Assembly: GCF_963674635.1 (NCBI RefSeq)
Contig: NZ_OY771475.1
Span: forward strand, 806,001 to 870,000
Origin: Breoghania sp.
GTDB taxonomy: Bacteria > Pseudomonadota > Alphaproteobacteria > Rhizobiales > Stappiaceae
Reading direction: 5' to 3'
Length of the DNA: 64,000 bases
Part shown: one piece after another, positions 17,262 through 26,282 of the stretch
Layout: each line of letters begins with the position of its first letter
Numbering within the stretch: position 1 is the stretch's first letter
Notes under the pieces: model-generated
The model's input: only the letters and a program-made list of their open reading frames with translations
Database searches by the model: none
Told to the model about the DNA's origin: nothing
Program-made: the position numbers and the translations under genes

Positions 17262-18682
17262 GCGGTCTCCTCCTGCGGCGCTGCGGTGCGGCGTGCCATG
17301 CGGGCGGCCTCTTCTCCGGCCAGACGGCCGAAAACCGCGCCGATGGTCATGCCAATGCCGGCGGCGTAGCCCTGGCCCAGCACATTGCCCGCCATGATCT
17401 CGCCCGCCGCGCACATGTTGCTGGCTGGGGTTGCGTCCGCCATGAGCATCCGCGCATGGTCGTCCACCTTGACGCCCAGATAGGTGAAGGTGATGCCGGG
17501 CCGCACCGGAAACGCATAGTAAGGCGGCGTCTCGATCCGCTGGGCCCAGTTGGTCTTGTCGATTTCCAGTCCCTGGGTGCGGTTTCCGTCAAGCTCGGTG
17601 TGGTCGAAGGGGCGGTCCCCCACGACAGCAGCGTTGAATTCCGTCACCGTCGCCTTCAGCGCCGCGGGGTCGAGGTCGAGCTTCTCGGCCAGTTCCGCGA
17701 TGGTGTCCGCCTTGATTGGCGGGTAAAGCGAGGGCATGAACCGGGTGAGGTTCGGCGCGTCAAACACGATATAGGCGATCTGTTCGGGCTGCTCGGCGAC
17801 CAACCGCCCCCAGATGGCATAGCGCTTGGGCCAGATATCCTCGCCTTCGTCATAAAAGCGTCTGGCTTCGCGGTTGACGACGATGCCGAAGACCACGCAG
17901 TCGAGCCGGGTGATGATGCCGCCATCATAGCGCGGCGCGCGGGCATCGATGGCAACGGCATGGCATTGGGTCGGGTCGCCGATCTGCTGGACGCCTGCAT
18001 CGATCAGCATGCGGGTCACGGTGCCGGTGTTGTTCGGCGTGCCGCGAATCAGGAAGTTGCGCGCGCGTTCGCCCCAGCCTTGCTCCAGCCAGTCGAAATC
18101 GGCCTGCAGCCCGCCGCTGGCCGCGATGAAGGCCTTGGCCGCGATCCGGCTCTCGCCGCCCGCATGGCGGATATGGGCGGCGCGGAAGTGACTGCCTTCG
18201 ATCTCCAGCCCCGTTACTTCGTGCTCGTAACGGATCTCGACCCCGAGTTGTGTCGCGGTGCGATAGAGCGCGTTCAGCATCGACCGCCCACCGCCCAAGA
18301 AGAAGGAGTTCGTCCGCCCGAGGCTGAGCGTGCCGCCAAGCGAGGGCTGGAAGCGCACCCCCTGTTCCTGGATCCAGCCCAGCATGTCTTTTGAGCGTTC
18401 GATCATCATGCGCGATAACGCCAGATCGGTGTTGCCGCCGGTGACCCGCAGCAGATCCTCTTCGAACTCCGCCGCCGTGTAGGGGCCCGTCAGTGTGTCG
18501 GTCGCGCTGTCATGGGCGCAGCGCATGTTGCGGGTGTGGCGGGTGTTGCCGCCCCGGTTGAAGGTGTCCGCCTTCTCGACGACCAGCACCCGGCACCCGG
18601 CGCGCCGCGCCGCAATCGCGGCGCAGAGTGCGGCGTTGCCCCCACCGGCGACAAGGACGTCCCAATCGCTCTGGTCCTCCAT
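17258..18682 (-). CDS. tcuA: FAD-dependent tricarballylate dehydrogenase-like flavoprotein
   Basis: A 474-residue fumarate-reductase-type flavoprotein. It has an N-terminal FAD fold VLVAGGGNAALCAAIAA, a family segment RGGNTRHTRNMRC, a substrate-domain region, and a C-terminal GEIMAGNVLGQGYAAGIGMT FAD motif. TcuA oxidises tricarballylate to cis-aconitate. Here, next to a Liv-type transporter and an aldehyde dehydrogenase, it may act on another carboxylate. It is 3 nt from the upstream dehydrogenase gene. Confidence 0.88.
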   Translation of the reverse strand: MEDQSDWDVLVAGGGNAALCAAIAARRAGCRVLVVEKADTFNRGGNTRHTRNMRCAHDSATDTLTGPYTAAEFEEDLLRVTGGNTDLALSRMMIERSKDMLGWIQEQGVRFQPSLGGTLSLGRTNSFFLGGGRSMLNALYRTATQLGVEIRYEHEVTGLEIEGSHFRAAHIRHAGGESRIAAKAFIAASGGLQADFDWLEQGWGERARNFLIRGTPNNTGTVTRMLIDAGVQQIGDPTQCHAVAIDARAPRYDGGIITRLDCVVFGIVVNREARRFYDEGEDIWPKRYAIWGRLVAEQPEQIAYIVFDAPNLTRFMPSLYPPIKADTIAELAEKLDLDPAALKATVTEFNAAVVGDRPFDHTELDGNRTQGLEIDKTNWAQRIETPPYYAFPVRPGITFTYLGVKVDDHARMLMADATPASNMCAAGEIMAGNVLGQGYAAGIGMTIGAVFGRLAGEEAARMARRTAAPQEETA

Positions 18683-18685
18683 GCC

Positions 18686-19597
18686 TCAAGCCCTGTCGAC
18701 GACGCGGGAGAGGACGGGGAAGTACTGGGCAGCGAAGCCGGCGTCGCGCGCCTTTTCCATCCGCGCCTGCGCCAACTCCGCGCCCGGCGCATGAACGCCC
18801 GTGGTCTGTGCGAGGTCGAGCGCATAGCTCACGTCTTTCAACGCATAGTCGGTGGGGAAGGCGCCTTCGGGGAAACTGTCCTTCAGCATCGCCTTCATCC
18901 CGTGGTTGCGCAGCGCGAAACTGTCGGCGGATCCTTTCGAAAGCGTGTCAAACAGAAGGTCGCAATCGACACCGGCCGACTTTCCAAGCGCGAGCGCCTC
19001 GGAGAGCGCGACGACATTCTCAAACAGAACCATGTTGTTGAGGATCTTCACGACTTGTCCGCAGCCGACGGGGCCGCAATGGGTCACATCGGTCGCCGCA
19101 TGGGCAAGGTAGGGACGGATTTCGGCAAAGAGTGCGTCGTCCGCGCCGACCATGATCGACAAGGTGCCATCTTCGGCCGCCTGGCGTGTGCGGGCGACGG
19201 GGGCGTCGGCGAAGCGGATGCCGCGCTCTGCCAGCTCCTGTGCAAGCTCGCGGGTCAGGGCCACGGGCGCGGTCGACATGTCCACCACGATCAACCCTTC
19301 GCGTCCATGGGCAAGCACCCCGTTTTCGCCGCGGATCACCGCCTCGACCTGCGGGCCGCCGGGAAGGGACAGGAAGAGGATATCCACCTCCGCCAGCATC
19401 GCTTTCAGATCGGGCACCGGCGTGGCGCCGTGCCCGGCCAGCCGCTCCATCGGCGCAGGCGACAGGTCGAACACCTTCGTTGGCGCGCCCGACTTGACGG
19501 CGATGTTGCGGCAGATCGGTTCCCCCATCACGCCGAGACCGGCAAATCCGAGGGTGGCAAGGCCGGATGTCGCTTTTCCGGGGGCTGGGTTGGTCAT
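18686..19597 (-). CDS. 3-hydroxyisobutyrate dehydrogenase-family NAD(P)-dependent oxidoreductase
   Basis: A 303-residue beta-hydroxyacid dehydrogenase with an N-terminal Rossmann motif GFAGLGVMGEPIC, the substrate motif FADAPVARTRQAAEDGTLSI and the catalytic Lys region GCGQVVKILNN. Relatives reduce or oxidise 3-hydroxyisobutyrate, tartronate semialdehyde or similar short hydroxyacids. It is the first gene of the leftward operon with tcuA and tcuB. Confidence 0.88.
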   Translation of the reverse strand: MTNPAPGKATSGLATLGFAGLGVMGEPICRNIAVKSGAPTKVFDLSPAPMERLAGHGATPVPDLKAMLAEVDILFLSLPGGPQVEAVIRGENGVLAHGREGLIVVDMSTAPVALTRELAQELAERGIRFADAPVARTRQAAEDGTLSIMVGADDALFAEIRPYLAHAATDVTHCGPVGCGQVVKILNNMVLFENVVALSEALALGKSAGVDCDLLFDTLSKGSADSFALRNHGMKAMLKDSFPEGAFPTDYALKDVSYALDLAQTTGVHAPGAELAQARMEKARDAGFAAQYFPVLSRVVDRA

Positions 19598-19755
19598 GTC
19601 GGTCTCCGTATTGTCGGCTGGGGCAGATCTGGCGCGCGGGCCGTCAGAGGGTCAGGCACTCCGGGGTCTCAGGCGCTCCGGGCTCAAGATGCAGAGGTTG
19701 CGCCCGAAGCGCGGAAATTCGTGCTCAAGGGGCGATGCGGAGTTCGAAAATAGAA

Positions 19756-19769
19756 CAAATGCTCCTCTG
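19756..19769 (+). repeat. Direct repeat 1 of 3 (12/14 match to CAAATGATCCGCTG)
   Basis: The copy reads CAAATGCTCCTCTG. It lies 32 nt (about three helical turns) before the second copy. Possible regulator-binding element. Confidence 0.45.
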
Positions 19770-19787
19770 GATACAACAAAAAATCGA

Positions 19788-19801
19788 CAAATGATCCGCT
19801 G
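19788..19801 (+). repeat. Direct repeat 2 of 3 (CAAATGATCCGCTG)
   Basis: Taken as the reference copy. It overlaps a short palindrome TCCGC-TGG-GCGGA at 19795-19807. The next copy starts 73 nt further on, about seven helical turns. Confidence 0.5.
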
Positions 19802-19860
19802 GGCGGAACATACGGTCCAAAAAAAGATTGATCCGCCGCGACGTTTCGTCAAATATGCAA

Positions 19861-19874
19861 CAAATGATCTGCTG
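19861..19874 (+). repeat. Direct repeat 3 of 3 (13/14 match)
   Basis: The copy reads CAAATGATCTGCTG. Same orientation and helical face as the other two copies. Confidence 0.5.
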
Positions 19875-20080
19875 ATGAGACCGACTCACGGTCGGTATCG
19901 TAGCCAATGTCGACAGTCGGTCTACACGCAAGGGTTGTCTGATCGCCGAGGATAAGGTCGGGCCGTCGGGCGTGTTGAGACGAAGGAGGCGGGGCGAGCC
20001 CCGAAAGACCGGGCCTGAGGGCCCTGGTTGCCATGAAGCTGGGGCGTAGCCCCGCGAGACTACCCAAGGGAGGAGACACA

Positions 20081-21247
20081 ATGAAACTGACAGGTGTGTT
20101 GTTGGCCGCTACGGCCATGGCCTTCGCCGCAACGGCGGGCCAGGCGCAGGAAAAGACGCTGAAGGTCGGTGCTCTGGTGACGCTTTCGGGCGCTGGCGCG
20201 GCCTGGGGGCAGGGGATGCTCAACGCCGCGAAGCTGGCGGCCGAGGACGTCAACAAGGATGGCGGCCTGAAGGTTGGTGGCGACAGCTACAAGGTCGAGG
20301 TGATTGCCTACGACGATGCCTACAAGGCAAACGAGGCGGTGACCGCCGCCAACCGGCTCGTCTATGACGACAAGGTGAAGTACATCATCGGCACGGTGGG
20401 CTCCGCCCCGATCCTCGCGATCCAGCCGATCACCGACAAGAACAAGGTCATCACGATGACGCTTGGGTTCACGCCCAAGGCGATCTCGCCGGACCATCCC
20501 TATACGTTCCGCCCGAACCCGACGACCGCCGAGGTCGCGGTTCCGCAGATCAGCTGGCTGGTGAAGAACCTCAATATCAAGACGGTCGGTGCGCTCTTTC
20601 CCAACGACGAGACGGGCGAGTCGATCGCGCATGATCTGGGCAAGGCTTACGGCGATGCTGGCGCGCAGATGGCCACCGAGTTCTTCGAGCGCAATCGCGT
20701 TGACTTCGTGCCGCTGTTGACCCGGCTTCTGGCCCAGGGTGTCGATGCGATCGAGTTGGACGGAAACTCGCCCGTGACGGCGGGTCAGATCGTGCAGCAG
20801 GCGCGTGACCTGGGTTTCACCGGCCAGATCATCCGCACTGGCGGCCCGGCGACGCCGGACATCGTCAAGGTCGCGGGCAAGCAGGCGACGGAGGGCATGT
20901 ATGTCCACTCCGCCTTCAACCCCAACGACAAGGCCGAGGCGGATTACGAAGCGCGCTACGTCAAGACTTTCGACCAGTCGATGAACGGTTTCTCACCCTT
21001 CTTCTATGACGGCACGAAAATGCTGTTCAAGGCGATGCAGGATGCGGGCACCGTAACGGATACCGACCAGGTCAAGACGGCGCTTGAGAATATCCGGGAC
21101 TTCAAGGGTGTGACCGGCACGGTCAACTGGACCGGCAAGGATGTCTACGGCATCGCGCATCAGCTCGACGCGCCGTTCTACATCGCCCAGGTTCATGACG
21201 GCGAGGAAGAAGTCGTCGCCAAGTGCACCACCAAAGGTTGCGAGTGA
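20081..21247 (+). CDS. ABC transporter substrate-binding protein, branched-chain amino acid/amide type
   Basis: A 388-residue periplasmic binding protein (type I, Peripla_BP_6) with a signal peptide ending AATAGQAQ. The mature part begins TLKVGALVTLSGAGAAWGQG, typical of Liv-type receptors. The ATG at 20081 follows GGGAGGA and gives a proper signal peptide; the earlier in-frame ATG at 20033 does not. It heads a five-gene transporter operon. Its ligand is unknown but may be a carboxylate or amide degraded by the flanking enzymes. Confidence 0.92.
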   Translation: MKLTGVLLAATAMAFAATAGQAQEKTLKVGALVTLSGAGAAWGQGMLNAAKLAAEDVNKDGGLKVGGDSYKVEVIAYDDAYKANEAVTAANRLVYDDKVKYIIGTVGSAPILAIQPITDKNKVITMTLGFTPKAISPDHPYTFRPNPTTAEVAVPQISWLVKNLNIKTVGALFPNDETGESIAHDLGKAYGDAGAQMATEFFERNRVDFVPLLTRLLAQGVDAIELDGNSPVTAGQIVQQARDLGFTGQIIRTGGPATPDIVKVAGKQATEGMYVHSAFNPNDKAEADYEARYVKTFDQSMNGFSPFFYDGTKMLFKAMQDAGTVTDTDQVKTALENIRDFKGVTGTVNWTGKDVYGIAHQLDAPFYIAQVHDGEEEVVAKCTTKGCE

Positions 21248-21259
21248 CGAAAATGCACT

Positions 21260-21280
21260 GTCTGGGGCTCAGCCCCAGAC
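21260..21280 (+). terminator. Intra-operon hairpin after the binding-protein gene
   Basis: A perfect GTCTGGGGC / GCCCCAGAC hairpin with a 3-nt loop lies between the binding protein and the first permease gene. Such stems often protect the abundant receptor mRNA or attenuate transcription of the membrane genes. Confidence 0.5.
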
Positions 21281-21322
21281 GGCGCGTAACTGTCGCGCGA
21301 GAAACCTAGGGGACCCGTGCAG

Positions 21323-22189
21323 ATGATAACCTACCTGATTGTGCAGTCGCTCCTGAACGGGATCGTACTGGGCACGCTTTACCTGATGATGGCGATTGGA
21401 TTCACGCTGGTCTTCGGCGTGATGCGGATCGTCAACTTCGCCCACGGCGAATTCTATATGCTGGGGGCTTTCTTCGCCCTGATCGGGGTGACCTGGCTGG
21501 GGCTTCCCTTCTGGGCAACGCTCGCCCTTATCGTTGTCGTGTCGATCCTGCTGGGTGCGGTGGTCGAACGGGTCGTCTTTCGCCCCTTCCGGCAGGACGA
21601 ACTGTCGGGAATGATCGCCTCGCTGGGGCTTGCGATGATCCTGCAGAACGGGGCGCTGCTGCTCTTCGGTCCTGATCCGCAGGCCATGCCGTCGCTGGCA
21701 TCGGGTGTGTATCACCTGGGGCAGTTCATCGTGCCGAAGTCGCGCGCGGTGACGCTCGGGATCGCTGCGGTGATCCTCATTGGCTTCTATTTCTTTCTCA
21801 TGCACTCGCGCACCGGGCGGGCCCTGCGCGCGCTGGTGCAGGATCAGGAGATCGCCGCGCTCTACGGTGTCCGTCTGGAGCTGATGTACCCGCTGGGGCT
21901 GGGCCTCGGCGTCGGGCTTGCGGGTGTTGCCGGCGGGTTGATGGCGCCGCTCTTCGGTGTGTCGCCCTTCATCGGGGCCACGCCGCTGCTGAAGGCCTTC
22001 ATCGTTGTCATCCTGGGTGGGCTTGGCTCGATCCCCGGTGCGGCGCTGGCGGCGTTGCTGCTGGGCGTCATCGAGAGCTTCGCCAATTCCTTCATCAGTG
22101 CCTCTGCGGCCGACATCATCAGTTTCGGGCTGGTCGTCGCGGTTCTTCTTTGGCGGCCCTCGGGCCTTCTCGGGCGGGGTGAGCTATGA
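21323..22189 (+). CDS. Liv-type ABC transporter permease (LivH family)
   Basis: A 288-residue inner-membrane protein with about eight hydrophobic segments. Family marks are LGTLYLMMAIGFTLVFGVMR, IVNFAHGEFYMLGAF near the N-terminus, and the coupling segment VVILGGLGSIPGAALAALLL. The ATG at 21323 has a well-spaced AGGGGA; a GTG at 21317 would be too close to it. It overlaps the next permease gene by 4 nt. Confidence 0.9.
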   Translation: MITYLIVQSLLNGIVLGTLYLMMAIGFTLVFGVMRIVNFAHGEFYMLGAFFALIGVTWLGLPFWATLALIVVVSILLGAVVERVVFRPFRQDELSGMIASLGLAMILQNGALLLFGPDPQAMPSLASGVYHLGQFIVPKSRAVTLGIAAVILIGFYFFLMHSRTGRALRALVQDQEIAALYGVRLELMYPLGLGLGVGLAGVAGGLMAPLFGVSPFIGATPLLKAFIVVILGGLGSIPGAALAALLLGVIESFANSFISASAADIISFGLVVAVLLWRPSGLLGRGEL

Positions 22190-23178
22190 ACGCCAAGTCT
22201 TCTCAGCCGCTGGCCCCCACAACAAATGCCCCCGGCGCGTCGTCGACGGGTAGGTGGATCGCTGCTGCGGCGCTCGCTCTTTGCGCTGCCTATCCGCTGA
22301 TCGGCGGCAACGCCTTCGAATACCATGTCGCGATCATGGTCTGCATCGCGGCCATCGCGACCGGCGGACTGGCCATCATCGCCTGGGTGGGACAGCTTTC
22401 GCTCGCCCATGGTGCCTTTGTCGGCATCGGGGCCTATTGCTCGACACTGCTGGTGACGAGGCTGGGCATGCCCGTGATGGTGGGGCTGCCTGCAGCCGCC
22501 ATCGTGGCCGGGTTGGTCGCCTATGCGATCGGTTCGCCGCTGTTGCGGCTCAGAGGCGTCTATTTCGTCCTCATCACCTTTGCGCTGAACGAGCTCTTCC
22601 GGCTTGCCATGCTCGCATTCCCCGGCATCTCGGGCGGGTCGAGCGGACTTGCCAATATCCCGCCGATCTCTCTCTTCGGGATGGCGCTGGAGAGCAAGCA
22701 AAGCGTCTACATCTTCGCGTTGGGCTGTCTTGCGGTCGTCATGGCCTTGATGTGGCTCCTGCGTCGCGGACCCATGGGGCGCGCCTTCGCCTCGGTCGAG
22801 GAGAACCTGGTGCTTGCGGAATCGGCGGGTGTGCCGACCGCTCGGGTCCAGAGCATCGCCTTCACGATCGGTTCGGCGATTGCCGGCTTCGCGGGCGCCA
22901 TCATGGCCCACTACATTGGCTTCATCTCGCCCGAGACCTTCGCCTTCCAGCTGTCTGTGTCCTACGTGATCATGCTGGTCGTCGGCGGCAGGCTTGCCCT
23001 TTTCGGGGCGTTGCTGGGCGCGCTGTTCCTCACCCCGCTGCCCGAATTCCTGCGTGGGATCGAGCAGTATCAGCACATCGCATACGGTGTGATCCTGATC
23101 GTCGTGCTCAGGTTCCTGCCGCGCGGGCTGATGTCCTTGTCAGACAGGTTGCGGACCGGAAAAGGGGACCAGACATGA
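22186..23178 (+). CDS. Liv-type ABC transporter permease (LivM family)
   Basis: A 330-residue membrane protein of the second Liv permease type, with AIATGGLAIIAWVGQLSLAH and GAFVGIGAY early and a GGRLALFGALLGA coupling region late. It pairs with the preceding permease to form the channel. The first about 25 residues are Pro/Ala/Thr-rich and cytoplasmic. The stop overlaps the ATPase start. Confidence 0.9.
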   Translation: MNAKSSQPLAPTTNAPGASSTGRWIAAAALALCAAYPLIGGNAFEYHVAIMVCIAAIATGGLAIIAWVGQLSLAHGAFVGIGAYCSTLLVTRLGMPVMVGLPAAAIVAGLVAYAIGSPLLRLRGVYFVLITFALNELFRLAMLAFPGISGGSSGLANIPPISLFGMALESKQSVYIFALGCLAVVMALMWLLRRGPMGRAFASVEENLVLAESAGVPTARVQSIAFTIGSAIAGFAGAIMAHYIGFISPETFAFQLSVSYVIMLVVGGRLALFGALLGALFLTPLPEFLRGIEQYQHIAYGVILIVVLRFLPRGLMSLSDRLRTGKGDQT

Positions 23179-23981
23179 CTAACACGCTTCTTCAGGTCGA
23201 AGGGTTGGGCAAGCGGTTCGGCGGGCTGGCCGCCCTCAACGGCATTACGTTCTCCGCCGGAACGGGCCGTATCACCGGGCTGATCGGGCCGAATGGTGCG
23301 GGCAAGACCACCTGCTTCAACTGCATCACCGGCACCCTGCAATCGACCTCCGGCCGCATCACCTTCGAAGGCGCAGACCTTACGGGGCTGCGTCCCCACG
23401 AGGTGGTCGCCAAAGGGTTGGCGCGGACGTTCCAGTCGGCGACCAACTTTCCCGATGCCACGGTACGGGAGAACATCCTGCGTTCGGCTCTCGTGCGACA
23501 CAGATGCGGGCCGGTGGCGGCGCTCTTTGGCGGGCCGCGCGCCCGCGAGGCAGAAGCCGCGGCGCGGCGCACCGTAGACGATGTGATGGACGCGCTGGCG
23601 CTGACCCCGCATGCTGATCGGTTGGCTGGCACCTTGCCTTACGGTCATCAAAAGCGATTGGGCGTTGCCATCGGCCTTGCCGCGCAGCCGCGTCTTCTGC
23701 TGCTCGATGAACCGGCGGCCGGGTTGAACCCTGAGGAGGTCGACCGTTTCGCCGACATTCTCGTCACCATCAAGGAACGTTTCGGGCTCTCGGTGCTGAT
23801 CGTCGAACATCACATGCGGCTCATCATGCGGCTTTGCGACCATATCGTCGTGCTCGACCACGGCGAGAAGATCGCCGAAGGCACACCAGCCGAGGTGCGC
23901 GAGAATCCGAAGGTGATCGAGGCTTACCTGGGTGCGGATTCAGTTATCGATGGTGCGGCGGGAGGCGAGCATGTCCAGTGA
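23175..23981 (+). CDS. Liv-type ABC transporter ATP-binding protein (LivG family)
   Basis: A 268-residue ATPase with Walker A GPNGAGKT, a PYGHQKRL signature (the usual LivG variant of LSGGQ), Walker B LLLLDEPAAGLNPEE and switch His in IVEHHM. The start ATG overlaps the permease stop; a long open frame upstream is out-of-frame LivM sequence. It overlaps the next ATPase gene by 11 nt. Confidence 0.92.
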   Translation: MTNTLLQVEGLGKRFGGLAALNGITFSAGTGRITGLIGPNGAGKTTCFNCITGTLQSTSGRITFEGADLTGLRPHEVVAKGLARTFQSATNFPDATVRENILRSALVRHRCGPVAALFGGPRAREAEAAARRTVDDVMDALALTPHADRLAGTLPYGHQKRLGVAIGLAAQPRLLLLDEPAAGLNPEEVDRFADILVTIKERFGLSVLIVEHHMRLIMRLCDHIVVLDHGEKIAEGTPAEVRENPKVIEAYLGADSVIDGAAGGEHVQ

Positions 23982-24684
23982 ATTGAAAGTCCGCGACCTG
24001 GCCGTGCACTATGGGCCCGTTCAGGCGCTCTATGGCGTCAGCTTCGATGTGGCCGCAGGTCAGATCGCGGCATTGGTCGGGTCGAATGGCGCCGGCAAAA
24101 GCACGGTGCTGAAGGCGATCTGCGGCATGGTCGCGCCGTCCGGCGGTTCCATCACGATCGATGGGGCGGAGGTTGCGCCGCATCCCAGTTCGGCCCTTGC
24201 CAACGGCGTTGCCCTCTCGCCTGAGGGGCGGCGCATGTTCTCCCGCCTCAGCGTGGAGGAGAACCTGCTGATGGGCGCCTTCACGGTCGGCTCCGCCGCC
24301 CAGCGCAAGGCGGGGCTTGAGCAGGTTTACAACTACTTCCCCCGGCTCTGCGAGCGTCGCCGCCAGATGGCTGGCCTGCTCTCGGGGGGCGAACAGCAGA
24401 TGGCGGCGATCGGGCGGGCGATGATGGCCGGGCCGAAGGTGCTGCTGCTGGACGAGCCCTCGCTGGGGATCGCACCGATCATCGTGGCCGAACTGGGCCG
24501 CATCATCACCGAAATCAATCGCGAACAGGGGATCACGGTCCTTCTGGTCGAACAGAACGCCCATATGGCGCTGGCGCTCGCTGATCGCGGCGTCGTCCTG
24601 GAAACCGGTCGGGTGACCCTGGAAGGCGAGGGGCGTGCCCTGCTCGAAAGCCCCGAGATCCGTGCCGCCTATCTTGGCTTCTAG
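23971..24684 (+). CDS. Liv-type ABC transporter ATP-binding protein (LivF family)
   Basis: A 237-residue ATPase with Walker A GSNGAGKS, signature LLSGGEQQM, Walker B LLLDEPSLGIAP and switch VEQNAH. The ATG at 23971 follows GGGAGGCGAGC. It forms the ATPase heterodimer with the preceding protein. Confidence 0.92.
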   Translation: MSSELKVRDLAVHYGPVQALYGVSFDVAAGQIAALVGSNGAGKSTVLKAICGMVAPSGGSITIDGAEVAPHPSSALANGVALSPEGRRMFSRLSVEENLLMGAFTVGSAAQRKAGLEQVYNYFPRLCERRRQMAGLLSGGEQQMAAIGRAMMAGPKVLLLDEPSLGIAPIIVAELGRIITEINREQGITVLLVEQNAHMALALADRGVVLETGRVTLEGEGRALLESPEIRAAYLGF

Positions 24685-24696
24685 AAAGGAAACCAC

Positions 24697-26172
24697 ATGC
24701 CCCTTCTTGCCGCGAGCGCCGAAATGCCAGTCCCGGGCAGCGCCGAGCCGCTGTTGATCGGCGGCCGCCCCGTCCAGGGCGACGGGGCCGAGATCACGGT
24801 GACAAACCCTGCCGATGGCAGCCCGATCGGCACGGTCCACGCCTCCTCTCCCGCGCAGGTGAGTGAGGCGGTGGCCGCTGCACGCCGGGCGCTCGCAGAC
24901 AGCGGATGGGCCGGGCTTCAACCCCACCAGCGCGCCCGAGTGCTGGGCCGCGCCGCAGACGAGGTTGAGCGCCAGGTCGATCACCTTGCGGAACTGCAGA
25001 TGCTGGAGAACGGCAAGACCCGGACGGAAAGCCGCGCCCAGGCGCTCTCGGCTGCCGGTATCCTGCGTTACTACGCCGCCGTTTGCGAATGCAGCGAGGA
25101 ACAGGTGCCGCCATCGCGCGGGGCCTATTTCAACATGACGGTCTACGAGCCCTATGGCGTTGTCGCGGCGCTGACGCCGTGGAATTCACCGCTGACCATG
25201 GGCGCGCAGAAATTGGGGCCAGCACTTGCCGCTGGCAACGCGGTGGTGCTGAAAGCGGCCGAGACGACCACGTTCGTCACGCTGGCTCTGGCGCGTTGCC
25301 TTATGGATGCGGGCTTGCCGGAGGGGCTGGTCTCCGTCGTGACGGGTGGGGTGGAAACCGCCGTCGCGTTGACCGGTGATCCAGGCGTTGACCTCATCAG
25401 CTTTACCGGTGGCACGGAGGCCGGACAGTCGATCGCCCGCAAAGCGGCGGACCGATTGTTGCCGCTGATCCTGGAACTGGGGGGCAAGTCGCCGCATATC
25501 GTGTTTGCCGACGCCGACCTGAAGGCTGCGGCGAAGGCGGTCGCCTCGGGCATCTTCGGCGGCACCGGGCAGTCCTGCGTCGCCGGTTCGCGGCTTTTCG
25601 TCGAAGGGTCGGTGGCGGAGGAATTCACCGCGCTGCTGGTGGCAGAGGCGGAGGCGATGCGCGTCGGTCCGCCCTCCGATCCGCAGAGCACGCTGGGCCC
25701 GATCGCCTCATTCGCGCATCGCGAACGGGTGGAAGGCTATGTTGCCAAGGGGCTTGCCGAAGGCGGCCACATCATTACCGGCGGGCGTCGCCCTGAAGGC
25801 GCGAGCTACGACGCCGGGGCCTATTATCTGCCGACGATCATCGGCGGTGTGTCCAACCGGGCGACCGTCGCGCAGGAAGAGATCTTCGGTCCCGTCCTTT
25901 GCCTGATGCGCTTTGAGGACGAGGCGGGGCTGATTGCCGATGCGAATGACAGTGCCTTTGGCCTTGCCGCAGGGATCTGGACTGCCGACTACCGCCGGGC
26001 CTGGCGCGTTGCACGGGCGCTGGAGGCCGGGACGGTCTGGATCAATACCTACAAGCAGCTCTCCATCGCGGCTCCTTTCGGCGGCTTCAAGCTGTCCGGT
26101 TCAGGGCGGGAGAAGGGGTTGCAGGGAATGCGGTCCTATCAGCAGGCGAAGAGCCTTTACTGGGGGCTCTGA
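24697..26172 (+). CDS. Aldehyde dehydrogenase (NAD(P)+)
   Basis: A 491-residue ALDH-superfamily enzyme with general base Glu260 in ELGGKSP, nucleophile Cys294 in GGTGQSCVAGSRL and a C-terminal WINTYKQLSIAAPFGGFK oligomerisation/substrate segment. It lies 12 nt behind the ABC ATPase gene, so it is part of the same transcript. It probably oxidises an aldehyde formed from the imported substrate. Specificity cannot be read from sequence alone. Confidence 0.92.
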   Translation: MPLLAASAEMPVPGSAEPLLIGGRPVQGDGAEITVTNPADGSPIGTVHASSPAQVSEAVAAARRALADSGWAGLQPHQRARVLGRAADEVERQVDHLAELQMLENGKTRTESRAQALSAAGILRYYAAVCECSEEQVPPSRGAYFNMTVYEPYGVVAALTPWNSPLTMGAQKLGPALAAGNAVVLKAAETTTFVTLALARCLMDAGLPEGLVSVVTGGVETAVALTGDPGVDLISFTGGTEAGQSIARKAADRLLPLILELGGKSPHIVFADADLKAAAKAVASGIFGGTGQSCVAGSRLFVEGSVAEEFTALLVAEAEAMRVGPPSDPQSTLGPIASFAHRERVEGYVAKGLAEGGHIITGGRRPEGASYDAGAYYLPTIIGGVSNRATVAQEEIFGPVLCLMRFEDEAGLIADANDSAFGLAAGIWTADYRRAWRVARALEAGTVWINTYKQLSIAAPFGGFKLSGSGREKGLQGMRSYQQAKSLYWGL

Positions 26173-26282
26173 CTGGGGGAGTGGAGAGGCGGCGTCCGCT
26201 CGCGTTGCGGGGGGCGGGGCTTCGTGCCACAAGATGTCGAACGCGCGCTCAGCGCACACAGCATGAGGGACATACCGGACGC

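Larger units (their letters stand above)
19598..20080. promoter_or_regulatory. Divergent intergenic control region with phased direct repeats
   Basis: No gene is seen in these 483 nt. The centre is AT-rich compared with its surroundings and contains three direct copies of a CAAATGATCCGCTG-like element. It also has a perfect 6-bp-arm inverted repeat ACCGAC-N5-GTCGGT (19880-19896) and two GC-rich hairpins near 20000 and 20050. The rightward gene starts after GGGAGGAGACACA. An IclR gene lies in the same locus and may bind here. Confidence 0.6.

Noticed and set aside
22254..23174. Long open frame upstream of and in frame with the LivG ATPase
   Set aside because: It is antiphase sequence of the LivM gene; the ATPase starts at the overlapping ATG at 23175.
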